From assembly GCA_965662775.1 (NCBI GenBank), contig CBFIIW010000006.1, forward strand, positions 1 through 64,000: 64,000 nucleotides of DNA. The letters run 5' to 3'. Under the pieces are notes generated by a model. The model did no database searches. It saw only the letters and a program-made list of their open reading frames with translations, and was not told the DNA's origin. A program made the translations under genes and the position numbers. This document shows, piece by piece, positions 43,117-51,409 of this stretch (positions are counted from its first letter, which is position 1; each line of letters opens with the position of its first letter). The DNA comes from UBA7985 sp002690455 (GTDB lineage Bacteria; Pseudomonadota; Alphaproteobacteria; UBA7985).

Positions 43117-44031
43117 TTACAGCTCGCCCTTGAGCGCCAGCATAGGCACAGAAAAATCCCGCTGGTCGTGGCCAGCGGTGGCAAGCGCGGCGTAAGCCTG
43201 TTCCGCTGCGCGACCAAAGTCTACGTCTGCACCATGAGCCGACGCTGCCGAAGTGGCCAGTTGTAGGTCTTTGAGCATCATGGCCACAGAGAACCCAGGC
43301 TGGTAGTCGCGGTTCGATGGCGCGGTAGGCACCGGCCCTGGCGCGGGACAATACGTGGTCATCGACCAGCATTGGCCCGAAGCCTTGCTGGAGATATCGA
43401 AGAAGGTCTGGGCATCCAGACCGAGGGCTTCGGCAAGATGGAAAGCCTCACATGTAGCGATCATGGACACGCCGAGAAGCATATTGTTGGCAATCTTCGC
43501 CGCCTGCCCATTTCCCGCTTCACCGGCGTGGAAAACATTTGCAGCCATGGCTTCAAAAACCGGCTGGGCGCGTTGAAATCCGTCCGACGCACCGCCAACC
43601 ATAAACGTCAGGCTTCCCGCTCCCGCAGCGGCCACCCCACCAGAAACGGGAGCATCGAGCATCGTCAGGCCGATAGCCGATGCGCGCTCGAAGGCCTCTC
43701 GTGCTTGTGCAACAGCAATGGTGGAACAATCAATCAGCAGTGGTGCAGGTCGACCAGCGTCATCAACAGACTGTGCCACAGCCTCCGCGACGCGTCCGGC
43801 ACCGAAATACAGATCGAGCACGTGATCGCCTGCGGGCAACATGGAAATGACAACATCCGCACCGGTAGCCGCCTCCGCTGCTGACCGGGCTGCATGCGCG
43901 CCGTCTGAGACCGCGCGTTCGATAGCCTGGGGCACCAAATCGAAGGCCTGAACCGTAAATCCGGCGCGGCACAGATTGGCGCACATGCCCGAGCCCATAT
44001 TGCCCAAGCCGATGAAGGCGATGCGTGTCAT
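43117..44031 (-). CDS. mmsB: 3-hydroxyisobutyrate dehydrogenase
   Basis: 304 residues from ATG 44031, preceded by a strong GAAGGAGA site; an in-frame ATG 22 codons upstream is not needed. N-terminal Rossmann motif is IAFIGLGNMGSGMCANL, substrate-binding DAPVSGGVAAAGAGSLTFMVGG is typical, and the catalytic Lys lies in GNGQAAKIANNMLLG. It oxidises 3-hydroxyisobutyrate to methylmalonate semialdehyde in valine breakdown. Together with the acyl-CoA dehydrogenase at 44282 and mmsA at 45616 it forms a valine degradation run. Confidence 0.92.
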   Translation of the reverse strand: MTRIAFIGLGNMGSGMCANLCRAGFTVQAFDLVPQAIERAVSDGAHAARSAAEAATGADVVISMLPAGDHVLDLYFGAGRVAEAVAQSVDDAGRPAPLLIDCSTIAVAQAREAFERASAIGLTMLDAPVSGGVAAAGAGSLTFMVGGASDGFQRAQPVFEAMAANVFHAGEAGNGQAAKIANNMLLGVSMIATCEAFHLAEALGLDAQTFFDISSKASGQCWSMTTYCPAPGPVPTAPSNRDYQPGFSVAMMLKDLQLATSAASAHGADVDFGRAAEQAYAALATAGHDQRDFSVPMLALKGEL

Positions 44032-44281
44032 GGGAGGGTCTCCTTCAAACTCTTGTTGTCGTGCTTGTTCTGTTGGTTGGGGAAAGGGCACCGCCACGCA
44101 AGCTCGCGCAGCGCCACAAAAGGTCAGGCATCGTAGGGTCTTGGCCCGTCATCCGTCGGCCCGATCGTCAGCCGCTCAGCCTGCGTGATGCTCGTGTCTG
44201 TGTATGGGTGAACAAAAATGCCTCTGCCTTCAGAAAGTGGCGGCGAGACAAGGCCGGCAGCATTGATGCCCTCGATCGAAT

Positions 44282-45505
44282 TCAGTGGCGAACTTCAAGC
44301 GCGCGGGCAATGATCATCCGCATGATTTCGTTGGTACCCTCAAGGATCTGATGCACGCGCAAGTCGCGTACGATGCGTTCGATTTCATAGTCGGCAAGAT
44401 AGCCATAACCGCCGTGGATCTGCAGGGCCTGATTGGCAACTTCGAAACCGGCATCGGTAACAAAGCGCTTTGCCTTAGCCGCCCTTGCGATCAGTGTAGC
44501 GTCCGCGCCACCACCCTCTTCCCCCGCATTGTCAAAGGCTCTGGCGGCGGCGGACAGCATCAGCCGCGAGGCATCGAGTTGGGTGTCCATATCGGCAAGT
44601 TTAAAGGCCAAATTCTGGAAAGTGCCGATGGCCTGACCGAACTGTTGGCGCTCCTGACTATAGCGCAAGGCTCGCTCGAAAGCCTCCTGCGCGCCGCCGA
44701 GCGAGCAGGCCGCAATGTTCAGACGACCACCATTGAGCCCTTCCATGGCAAAGCGAAAGCCTTGTCCGGGCGGGCCAATACGGTTTTCAGCCGGGATCCG
44801 GCAACCCTCAAACCGCACCATGGCCGTAGGCTGCGCATTCCAGCCCATTTTGTGTTCGTTGGGACCGAAGCTGAGGCCCGGTGTTCCGGCCTCAACCACA
44901 AATGCGGAAATCCCGGCAGCACCGCTTACCTGAACAGCTTCAGAGACCTCAGAGCGCGCCATAACAAGATAAAGATCGGAGAACCCCGCTCCAGAGATGA
45001 AGACCTTGGTCCCGTCGAGCACGTATTCGTCGCCCTCTGGACGGGCTCGGGTGGTCAGGTTGGCTGCGTCGGAACCATGATCGGGTTCGGTCAAACAATA
45101 GGAGGCGATGCGCCGTCCCGCGCATAGATCAGCGACGTAGCGCGCGCGCTGTTCGTCATCACCGAAGCGATCGATCATCCAGGCGACCATGTTGTGGATG
45201 GACAGAAAGGCCGCGTGGGAGACACAGCCTCTGGCAAGCTGTTCAAAGATCAGCACGGCCTCCACCCGTCCCATACCCGAACCGCCAAACGCCGGACGGG
45301 TGTAGATACCCCCAAAACCCAGCCCGCACAGGGTTTCTAAGACGGCACGATCGAGCCGACCCTCGCGGTCCCACGTCCGGGCATGTGGGCGTAGGCGCTT
45401 GTCCGTGATGCCGGCGGCGGTGTCGACCACAAGCCGCTGTTCTTCGTTCAGTGGGAACAATGCCCCGGCTGCTTCACCGCCTGTTGGGGCATGTTTGGAT
45501 ACCAT
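44282..45505 (-). CDS. Acyl-CoA dehydrogenase, likely isobutyryl-CoA
   Basis: 407 residues with YCLTEPDHGSDAANLTT (about 140), LDGTKVFISGAGFSDLYLVMAR, GLNGGRLNIAACSLGGAQEAFERAL and QIHGGYGYLADYEIERIVRDLRVHQILEGTNEIM, all normal for short-chain acyl-CoA dehydrogenases. Its place between mmsA and mmsB makes isobutyryl-CoA the best guess, from context. The ATG at 45505 is preceded by GAGG; a five-copy 9-bp repeat starts 6 bp upstream and contributes further AAGG/GAGG motifs. Confidence 0.9.
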   Translation of the reverse strand: MVSKHAPTGGEAAGALFPLNEEQRLVVDTAAGITDKRLRPHARTWDREGRLDRAVLETLCGLGFGGIYTRPAFGGSGMGRVEAVLIFEQLARGCVSHAAFLSIHNMVAWMIDRFGDDEQRARYVADLCAGRRIASYCLTEPDHGSDAANLTTRARPEGDEYVLDGTKVFISGAGFSDLYLVMARSEVSEAVQVSGAAGISAFVVEAGTPGLSFGPNEHKMGWNAQPTAMVRFEGCRIPAENRIGPPGQGFRFAMEGLNGGRLNIAACSLGGAQEAFERALRYSQERQQFGQAIGTFQNLAFKLADMDTQLDASRLMLSAAARAFDNAGEEGGGADATLIARAAKAKRFVTDAGFEVANQALQIHGGYGYLADYEIERIVRDLRVHQILEGTNEIMRMIIARALEVRH

Positions 45506-45511
45506 GCCGTA

Positions 45512-45556
45512 TGCCTCGTCTGCCTCGGTTGCCTTGGTTGCCTTGGTTGCCTCGTC
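45512..45556. repeat. 9-bp tandem repeat at the acyl-CoA dehydrogenase start
   Basis: Five copies of TGCCTYGKY (TGCCTCGTC, TGCCTCGGT, TGCCTTGGT twice, TGCCTCGTC) ending 6 bp before the start codon. On the coding strand each unit holds GAGG or AAGG, that is, a reiterated Shine-Dalgarno-like motif, so copy number could tune translation. Confidence 0.85.
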
Positions 45557-45615
45557 TGCTCGGTTCGTAATGTTCGCCCTTTTGGCCCAATAGGCCTTCG
45601 CAGTTCCGCGAAGGG

Positions 45616-47115
45616 TTAGCTCATGGTCGGGATGATGAACGCCTGATCGCCAACGTTTTCAGTGCCTGGCCAGCGCTGCGTCACCGTCTTGACCTGGCTC
45701 CAGAAGCGAATGCCCTCCATCCCGTACTGGTTATGGTCGCCGAAAGCAGACCGCTTCCATCCACCAAAGGAGTGGTAGGACACCGGGACCGGAATTGGCA
45801 CGTTGATGCCGACCATGCCAACGTTGACCTGGCTGGCAAACTCGCGTGCGGCCTTTCCGTCCTGGGTAAAGATCGCTACACCATTGCCGTACTGGTGCTC
45901 GCTGGGCAGCTTCACGGCTTCTTCGAGCGTCCCGGCGCGCATGACCTGCAGGACAGGTCCAAAAATTTCCTCGTGATAGGATTGCATCCCCGGCTTGACG
46001 TTGTCGAACAAGCTCGGGCCGATGAAATAACCGCCCTCATTGCCCTGTAGCTTGAGACCTCGGCCGTCGAGCTTAAGGTCAGCACCTTCGTCCACGCCTA
46101 TCTGGATCATGCTTTCGACTTTGTTCTTGTGAACCTCGGAGACCACCGGGCCGTAGTGAGCTTCCGGATCCGTGGAAACCCCGACTTTCAGACCGCGAGC
46201 GGCATCGATCATGCGTTCGACGAATTCGTCACCGGTACGATCGCCGACAGTGACAGCCACTGGCAGCGCCATGCACCGCTCACCAGCCGAGCCATAAGCC
46301 GCGCCGACGATGTCCTTGACCGCCTGATCCATATTGGCGTCAGGCATAATAATTCCGTGGTTCTTTGCGCCGCCCATGCACTGCATGCGCTTACCGTTGG
46401 CCGTGCCGTTCATATACACGTAGTGCGCGATATCCGAGGAGCCGACGAATGAGATCGCACGCACGTCCGGGGCATGCAGCAGACCGTCAACCGCTTCTTT
46501 ATCGCCGTGGACAACGTTGAGCACCCCTTCCGGTCCGCCTGCTTCCATGAACAGCTCTGCCAGCCGAACGGGCACAGACGGATCCTTCTCCGATGGTTTA
46601 AGGATGAAGGTATTGCCCATGGCAATGGACAAGGAGAACATCCACATCGGGATCATGGCTGGGAAATTGAAGGGGGTAATGCCGGCGGTCACGCCGAGTG
46701 CCTGCCGCATTGAGTAGACATCGATACCCGGGCCTGCGGCGTTTGTATACTCGCCTTTGGACATTTGCGGGATGCCGCAGGCAAGTTCGACGACTTCAAG
46801 CCCGCGCTGGATGTCACCATGGGCATCAGCAATAACCTTACCGTGTTCGGAAGAGAGCAATTCGGCCAACTCATCGGCATTTGCTTCGACCAGCTCCTTA
46901 AGCTTGAACATCACCCGCGCCCGACGCTGGGGATTTACGGCTGCCCAGTCGGGCTGAGCGGCGGCGGCGGCGGCAATCGCCTGTTGGAGGATGCTGGCAT
47001 CAGCGAGGTCGACCTGCGCCTGTATCTCACCGGTATTGGGGTTGTAGATGTCACCCTTGCGCTTACCGGAACCGGCGACATGGGTGCCGTTGATAAAATG
47101 CTGGACTTGACGCAT
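45616..47115 (-). CDS. mmsA: Methylmalonate-semialdehyde dehydrogenase (CoA-acylating)
   Basis: 499 residues of the ALDH6 type. Motifs: GITPFNFPAMIPMWMFSLSIAMGN (about 142-165), FVGSSDIAHYVY with the NAD-binding helix, the catalytic Cys in GAAYGSAGERCMALPVAV (about residue 285), and IFGPVLQVM near 390. It converts methylmalonate semialdehyde to propionyl-CoA in valine and myo-inositol catabolism. The start ATG 47115 follows GGAGA. The 424-bp upstream region carries a nine-copy 12-bp minisatellite. Confidence 0.94.
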   Translation of the reverse strand: MRQVQHFINGTHVAGSGKRKGDIYNPNTGEIQAQVDLADASILQQAIAAAAAAQPDWAAVNPQRRARVMFKLKELVEANADELAELLSSEHGKVIADAHGDIQRGLEVVELACGIPQMSKGEYTNAAGPGIDVYSMRQALGVTAGITPFNFPAMIPMWMFSLSIAMGNTFILKPSEKDPSVPVRLAELFMEAGGPEGVLNVVHGDKEAVDGLLHAPDVRAISFVGSSDIAHYVYMNGTANGKRMQCMGGAKNHGIIMPDANMDQAVKDIVGAAYGSAGERCMALPVAVTVGDRTGDEFVERMIDAARGLKVGVSTDPEAHYGPVVSEVHKNKVESMIQIGVDEGADLKLDGRGLKLQGNEGGYFIGPSLFDNVKPGMQSYHEEIFGPVLQVMRAGTLEEAVKLPSEHQYGNGVAIFTQDGKAAREFASQVNVGMVGINVPIPVPVSYHSFGGWKRSAFGDHNQYGMEGIRFWSQVKTVTQRWPGTENVGDQAFIIPTMS

Positions 47116-47315
47116 GACCGTCTCTCCCTTGGGTCTGGACTGGTTGGTGAGACCAATCGTTGGAAACTACACGGACTTTGCCGGGGTTCGTCGCCCGAGG
47201 GAACCCCTGAAACGCACTCTGGTCTCGGAAACGCGGTCTGTTGCCGGAAACGCGACATTTGGCCTGCGGCCGCTTTAGTACCGCCTCGGCGTACGGATCG
47301 AGGGGACAACGGGCT

Positions 47316-47423
47316 GGCTAGTGGGATGGCTGGTGGGATGGCTGTTGGGATGGCTGGTGAGATGGCTGTTGGGATGGCTGGTGGGATGGCTGGTGAGATG
47401 GCTGTTGGGATGGCTGGTGGGAT
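47316..47423. repeat. 12-bp minisatellite (nine copies) upstream of mmsA
   Basis: Nine exact 12-base units of three variants: GGCTGGTGGGAT (a), GGCTGTTGGGAT (b) and GGCTGGTGAGAT (c), in the order a', a, b, c, b, a, c, b, a. Hence a higher-order mosaic rather than simple drift. It lies 200-310 bp before the mmsA start and 117 bp after the EamA transporter stop. Frames through it give Trp/Leu- or Pro/Ile-rich strings on either strand, which I do not believe are genes. Confidence 0.92.
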
Positions 47424-47539
47424 GCCTGGCGGAGTCACTGACCCGTTACCATGCGCCGGGAAGACAGCAACGCTGGCCCCGGGGCTACTCTTGGCCCAGA
47501 TCTGCCCTTTACCCGCACTCGAGAGGCAGCGCCTTGCGC

Positions 47540-48499
47540 CTACCCCGCCGCTTGCGTGGTTTTGGGGTCGGCCGTGCCGCGTCGGCTCTCCCGCCATACA
47601 ATGAACAGCCCGGAGGCGATAATGATGCCAATACCAACCCACTTCAGAGCATTGGGGACATAGGACCAGATCATCCAACCAAGAAGAACACCCGTGACAA
47701 TTTCAAGATACTGGATGGGTGCAAGCACTGACGCAGGCGCACGGCGGAACGCCTGCACGAGCAGCAAATGGTTAAGAGTAGCAATCAGACCCATGCCAGT
47801 GAGCAGCATCAGCGCCTGCGGTCCGGGCAGCGTCAGGGCAAAAGTATCCCAGCCCAGTGGGCCAAAGACGGCGAGAATTACGCCAAGGAAAACCATACCA
47901 GTGACGCCGGTATAGGCCTGCATCGCAACAGGCTCCTCATGCTGAGCCAACTGACGGGTCAAAATCAGATAGATCGAGAAGAGCAAAGCAACCCCCAACG
48001 GCAGCAGGGCCACCCAGCCAAGTTCTTCAAAACTAGGCTGAATGACCAGCAGCGCCCCGGCAAAGCCGATGGCGCAGGCCACATACCGCCGCCAGCCCAC
48101 CTGCTCGCGAAGGATCAGCCCGCCCAACAGCGTCACAATCATGGGCTCGACAAAGAAGATGGCGATGGCGTCAGCGACATACATGCTCTCCAGCGCGACC
48201 GTAAACATGACGGTCAGCGTCGCCATCAAGACCCCGCGCAAGGCATGGAGGTGAGGGGCACGTTGGGGCCAAAGCCGCGATACCCCCCAACGAAAGGTTA
48301 CCAGTGGCACGAGGATCAGCGCTTGAAAAAAGAACCGGGAAAAGGCGATGACACCGCTGGAAACGTAATCGGTGGCAAGCTTGACCAGCGTGTCTTGGAC
48401 TGGGGCAAGCAGGCTGAAAATCACCATCAACCCAGCACCCCAAAGGATGTCACCACGCAGCACGGACTGGGTTGGGTTGAGTTTCATGATGGAGGGCAT
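47540..48499 (-). CDS. EamA-family (DMT) transporter
   Basis: 319 residues with about ten hydrophobic segments in two repeats of five, characteristic of EamA permeases; recognisable motifs include SSGVIAFSRFFFQALILVP, MYVADAIAIFFVEPMIVTLLGGLILRE at the end of the first repeat, and SVLAPIQYLEIVTGVLLGWMIW in the second. These carry small metabolites across the inner membrane; substrate unknown. It stands alone between the structured repeat upstream and the 12-bp minisatellite downstream. Confidence 0.88.
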   Translation of the reverse strand: MPSIMKLNPTQSVLRGDILWGAGLMVIFSLLAPVQDTLVKLATDYVSSGVIAFSRFFFQALILVPLVTFRWGVSRLWPQRAPHLHALRGVLMATLTVMFTVALESMYVADAIAIFFVEPMIVTLLGGLILREQVGWRRYVACAIGFAGALLVIQPSFEELGWVALLPLGVALLFSIYLILTRQLAQHEEPVAMQAYTGVTGMVFLGVILAVFGPLGWDTFALTLPGPQALMLLTGMGLIATLNHLLLVQAFRRAPASVLAPIQYLEIVTGVLLGWMIWSYVPNALKWVGIGIIIASGLFIVWRESRRGTADPKTTQAAG

Positions 48500-48590
48500 G
48501 GATCAAGGTCTCTTTGCCGTCGCGTCTGAAACCGGCGCGCTAAGCGTCGCCTTTGGCAGATTGGCAGGGGAAAGCTGTTGATGGCGCGTG

Positions 48591-48625
48591 GTGGCGGAGG
48601 GTGGCGGAGGGTGGCAGAGGGTGGC
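48591..48625. repeat. 10-bp tandem repeat (GTGGCGGAGG) beside structured repeat
   Basis: Two perfect and one near-perfect copy of GTGGCGGAGG with a partial fourth, directly next to the composite repeat at 48628-48797 and about 90 bp upstream of the EamA gene. Confidence 0.75.
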
Positions 48626-48627
48626 TG

Positions 48628-48797
48628 GCTCGATTTGACGCCGCTTCGCGGCTTACAAATCTCCCCCGCGCATTCAAAAGGACAGGCCGCGCAAGCCGCG
48701 GCCTGACGTCTTTACAGGAAAGAAACCACGAGTGCGCGACGCTTGGCCCTGCCGCGCGAAGCGCGGTCAGGGTCAAGTCGGCGCAACCCGATCGTCT
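48628..48797 (-). repeat. Composite three-hairpin repeat (copy C)
   Basis: Read on the minus strand it begins 4 bp after the curlin-like gene stop. Hairpin 1 shares CTTG/CAAG and CCGCGC/GCGCGG with copy A, but the pair C-G is T-A here (CCCT/AGGG versus CCCC/GGGG). Hairpin 2 is CAGGCCGC/GCGGCCTG, unrelated in sequence to copy A yet fully paired. Hairpin 3 is identical to copy A over about 45 bases (TGCGCGGGGGAG ... CGAGCC). It lies in the 300-bp gap between the curlin pair and the EamA gene. Confidence 0.8.
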
Positions 48798-48800
48798 CGG

Positions 48801-49235
48801 TCAAAACCCGAACTGGAATAACAGACCTGACTGACCACTGCCGCCCTGGCTGACATAACCCGTCGTCCCTTCACCGAATTGGAACAAACCAAAGGCATTC
48901 TGATTACCCGATTGGTCCAAGCTGGCCGTATGCCCATCACCTTTCTGTTCTACGATACCAAAGTTGCCGAACCCACCCTGAGTCATACTCGCGGTGTTTC
49001 CATTGCCCAATTGCTGCAGCACAGCCGTATCGCCACTGAGGCCCTGGAAGAGTGCATACAAGAACAACCCATTGGCGATGGCCGCGTTTTCGTCAGGGTT
49101 AGAGCCCTGAATGCCAATGGAAAGTTGCCCCGATAGCTGAGCATCGGCGTAAGCGACGCCATTCATTCCCGCCGCCGAAAAGGAAGCGATGGCTGCTACA
49201 GCAACGACTTTAAGAGGCTTAAGTGAAACAAACAT
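48801..49235 (-). CDS. Curlin-repeat amyloid-like secreted protein (second of pair)
   Basis: 144 residues from ATG 49235, after AAGGAG. A signal peptide (VVAVAAIASFSAAGMNGVAYA) precedes a Gly/Gln/Asn-rich chain with repeats such as LQQLGNGNTASMTQGGFGN, VEQKGDGHTASLDQSGNQN and LFQFGEGTTGYVSQGGSGQ. Spacing of Q-x-G-x-x-N-x-A is typical of CsgA/CsgB curlin repeats, which stack into amyloid fibres. Four to five repeats. It lies 95 bp downstream of the other curlin-like gene. No csgG, csgE or csgF is in this window. Confidence 0.75.
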   Translation of the reverse strand: MFVSLKPLKVVAVAAIASFSAAGMNGVAYADAQLSGQLSIGIQGSNPDENAAIANGLFLYALFQGLSGDTAVLQQLGNGNTASMTQGGFGNFGIVEQKGDGHTASLDQSGNQNAFGLFQFGEGTTGYVSQGGSGQSGLLFQFGF

Positions 49236-49330
49236 AGCGGGTCTCCTTGACCAAATCAAAAGGCGGAAATGTGTGATAATCGCGTTGGGGATAGCGCTCC
49301 CGGGGGCGTTTAACCCAGGGGCGCCAAACT

Positions 49331-49783
49331 TCAGTACTGAACGATGACGGCAGCGTTGCCGGTACCGACCTGATTGGCCGTGGTGGACTGGCCCGAACCA
49401 AACTGCAGGACCGCAACAGCATTGCAATCACCGCTCTGATTGGTCTCGGCATAATGGTTCGTGCCAAACTGGCCGACACCAGCGATATGGCAGTCCCCGA
49501 ATTGATCGCCGTATGCTTGGTTGTTGAAGCCGGACTGACCGATGGCAGCCACATTGCCGGCGCCGTCCTGAGCCGTGACAGCCGTATTCCAAGTGCCATC
49601 CTGCCAAAACTCAAGGTGATTGAAGACGCCAGTCTGAGACCCGGCAACCGCGTTTTCGAAGCCAAACTGGTTGATGTTCACGGTGTTGAACCAAAAGGCT
49701 TGGGCACTCGTCGCCATGGTGGTCGAAGCGACCAGGACGGCGGTAGAGGAGACAACGATTTTGAGAGCGGACTTGATAAGCAT
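49331..49783 (-). CDS. Curlin-repeat amyloid-like secreted protein (first of pair)
   Basis: 150 residues with a signal peptide (LKIVVSSTAVLVASTTMATSAQA) followed by FWFNTVNINQFGFENAV and five or six imperfect repeats with Q/N-x-x-G-x-x-N patterns (AIGQSGFNNQAYGDQFGD, GQFGTNHYAETNQSGD, LQFGSGQSTTANQVGTGN). Two cysteines (GDCHI, GDCNA) are unusual in curlins. Probably the major or nucleating subunit of an extracellular fibre, partnered by the gene 95 bp downstream. Start ATG 49783 follows CAGGGAAC. Confidence 0.75.
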   Translation of the reverse strand: MLIKSALKIVVSSTAVLVASTTMATSAQAFWFNTVNINQFGFENAVAGSQTGVFNHLEFWQDGTWNTAVTAQDGAGNVAAIGQSGFNNQAYGDQFGDCHIAGVGQFGTNHYAETNQSGDCNAVAVLQFGSGQSTTANQVGTGNAAVIVQY

Positions 49784-50108
49784 GATACAGGTTCCCTGAG
49801 GTTGGTTGGGTGTCTTGAGAAAGACAGAAGCAAAAGAACAGAGGTTAATAAAAATGAGGCCGTGTCGTGCCTGACGAGGGTGCTTTTCGCAGCCCTGCGT
49901 AACGTCCGCTTGTCGGTGTCACAAACTAACGAAACGGCTGTTTTCTCTGTATTTCCCGCATTTCATCGCTGCAACATTCTGGATATCAGCGGTATTGACA
50001 GAGGTTTCGACTTCGCTCTTTCGGAAAGAAAGGCCAGCTCAGGCGCACCTTGTCGCTGCAGCGGCACACTCGCTTGACGCCTTGGATCGGTTTCAGCACA
50101 GTTGCCGC
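49784..50108. other. Intergenic region between curlin pair and alkB
   Basis: 325 bases between divergently transcribed genes. It includes an A-rich stretch near 49830-49855 that could be part of the curlin promoter. No operator, terminator or RNA gene was recognised. Confidence 0.4.
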
Positions 50109-51347
50109 ATGACCGGTCCTTCGCCTTCGTCCCAACACCACAGGGACATGACACAAACACCGCCTGGGCGGGAAACACGCTTGCCGCGCGCCTTCCGCGC
50201 ACGCTGGCTGGTGGGCTTTGTCACCGCGCTCATCACACCGGCCGTGCTGGCGCTCATCTGGATTTTTGACCTGCCGTTGCTCGCACTGAGCCTGCCACTG
50301 ATCCTCTACGGCCTGATCCCACTTCTCGATCTGGCCTGCGGGCGAGACAGCCTTAACCTGACGACAGAGCAAGAATACCAGGCCGAGCGTGATCCGTTTT
50401 TCAAGGCGCTGTTATATCTAACAGTCCCGGTTTACGCCGGCAGCATCTATGCGGTTCTGATCACCGCCGGCCTGTGGCTCGACACGGGCAGCAGTGCCAA
50501 CGACCTAACGGCCCAGCATGAAGGTGTGTCAGCAGCGGGTGCCATCATCAGCGGACCTGTCGCCACCGTCATGGTGACATTAGCGCTGGTCGCTGGTGCT
50601 GCACTGTTTCATGGCACACTGATTAATGTGGGGCACGAGCTGGGGCATTCAGGCCGGAAGCTTGACCGCCGCACCGCCAAAATCGCCAATGCTCTGGTTG
50701 GTTACGGTCATTTTACTCTTGAGCATAACTCGGGCCATCACAGCCGCGTCGCCACGCCCGAAGATTGCGCCAGTGCCCGATTTGGCGAAAGCATTTACGC
50801 TTTTGCATGCCGCGAGATCCCTGGAGTCATTATCGGCGCAATTGGTATCGAAACCCGTCGATTACAGGCCAAAGGGCGACGGTTCTGGCACCCGAGCAAC
50901 CAATTGCTACAAATCTGGGGACTGAGCGCAGCGCTCGCCGCTCCACTGATCCTGGTATTCGGCTGGATCATGCTACCGCTGCTGGTCCTCCATCACCTTA
51001 TCTGTTGGCTGATGCTGACCCAAGCGAACTACGTTGAACATTATGGCCTGGGCCGGGCGTTTACCGACAAGGGACGCTATGAGCCAGTCCGCCCGATCCA
51101 CTCCTGGAACGCCGATCAGTGGCTTTCCAACGCTTTGCTGTTTAATCTGCAACGCCACAGCGACCACCACGCCTACGCGTGGCGCGATTATCAGGTTCTC
51201 CGCACGTATGAAGACGTACCGCGCCTGCCCACGGGCTACCCGGGCACATTCCTCATGGCGCTGATCCCGCCCCTATGGTTTTGGGTGCTGAACCCACGCG
51301 TGGAAGCCTGGGCCGAGAAACACGACGCTACCGTTAATCGTGGATGA
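50109..51347 (+). CDS. alkB: Alkane 1-monooxygenase (AlkB-type)
   Basis: 412 residues from ATG 50109; ATG 50148 is an alternative. Four to six transmembrane helices (FVTALITPAVLALIWIF, ALSLPLILYGLIPLLDLAC and more) surround the di-iron ligands: HELGHS, EHNSGHHSRVA and the signature LQRHSDHHAYAWR, plus the NYVEHYGL segment. These match membrane alkane hydroxylases, which put a terminal hydroxyl on medium-chain alkanes using rubredoxin. No rubredoxin gene is adjacent. It converges on the biosynthetic cassette beginning at 51410; a role in that pathway is only speculation. Confidence 0.92.
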   Translation: MTGPSPSSQHHRDMTQTPPGRETRLPRAFRARWLVGFVTALITPAVLALIWIFDLPLLALSLPLILYGLIPLLDLACGRDSLNLTTEQEYQAERDPFFKALLYLTVPVYAGSIYAVLITAGLWLDTGSSANDLTAQHEGVSAAGAIISGPVATVMVTLALVAGAALFHGTLINVGHELGHSGRKLDRRTAKIANALVGYGHFTLEHNSGHHSRVATPEDCASARFGESIYAFACREIPGVIIGAIGIETRRLQAKGRRFWHPSNQLLQIWGLSAALAAPLILVFGWIMLPLLVLHHLICWLMLTQANYVEHYGLGRAFTDKGRYEPVRPIHSWNADQWLSNALLFNLQRHSDHHAYAWRDYQVLRTYEDVPRLPTGYPGTFLMALIPPLWFWVLNPRVEAWAEKHDATVNRG

Positions 51348-51409
51348 GCGACAAGCCCGGCTACGCCTCAGCGCGTCCGGTTGTGATTTAGGAATATCAA
51401 GCTGGATCG

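Noticed and set aside
44285..45127. 280-codon plus-strand ORF over the acyl-CoA dehydrogenase
   Set aside because: Antisense shadow of a gene with complete acyl-CoA dehydrogenase motifs.
46935..47678. 247-codon minus-strand ORF with Pro-Ala-Ile repeats
   Set aside because: Runs through the 12-bp minisatellite and overlaps parts of mmsA and the EamA gene out of frame; the repeat alone produces the string.
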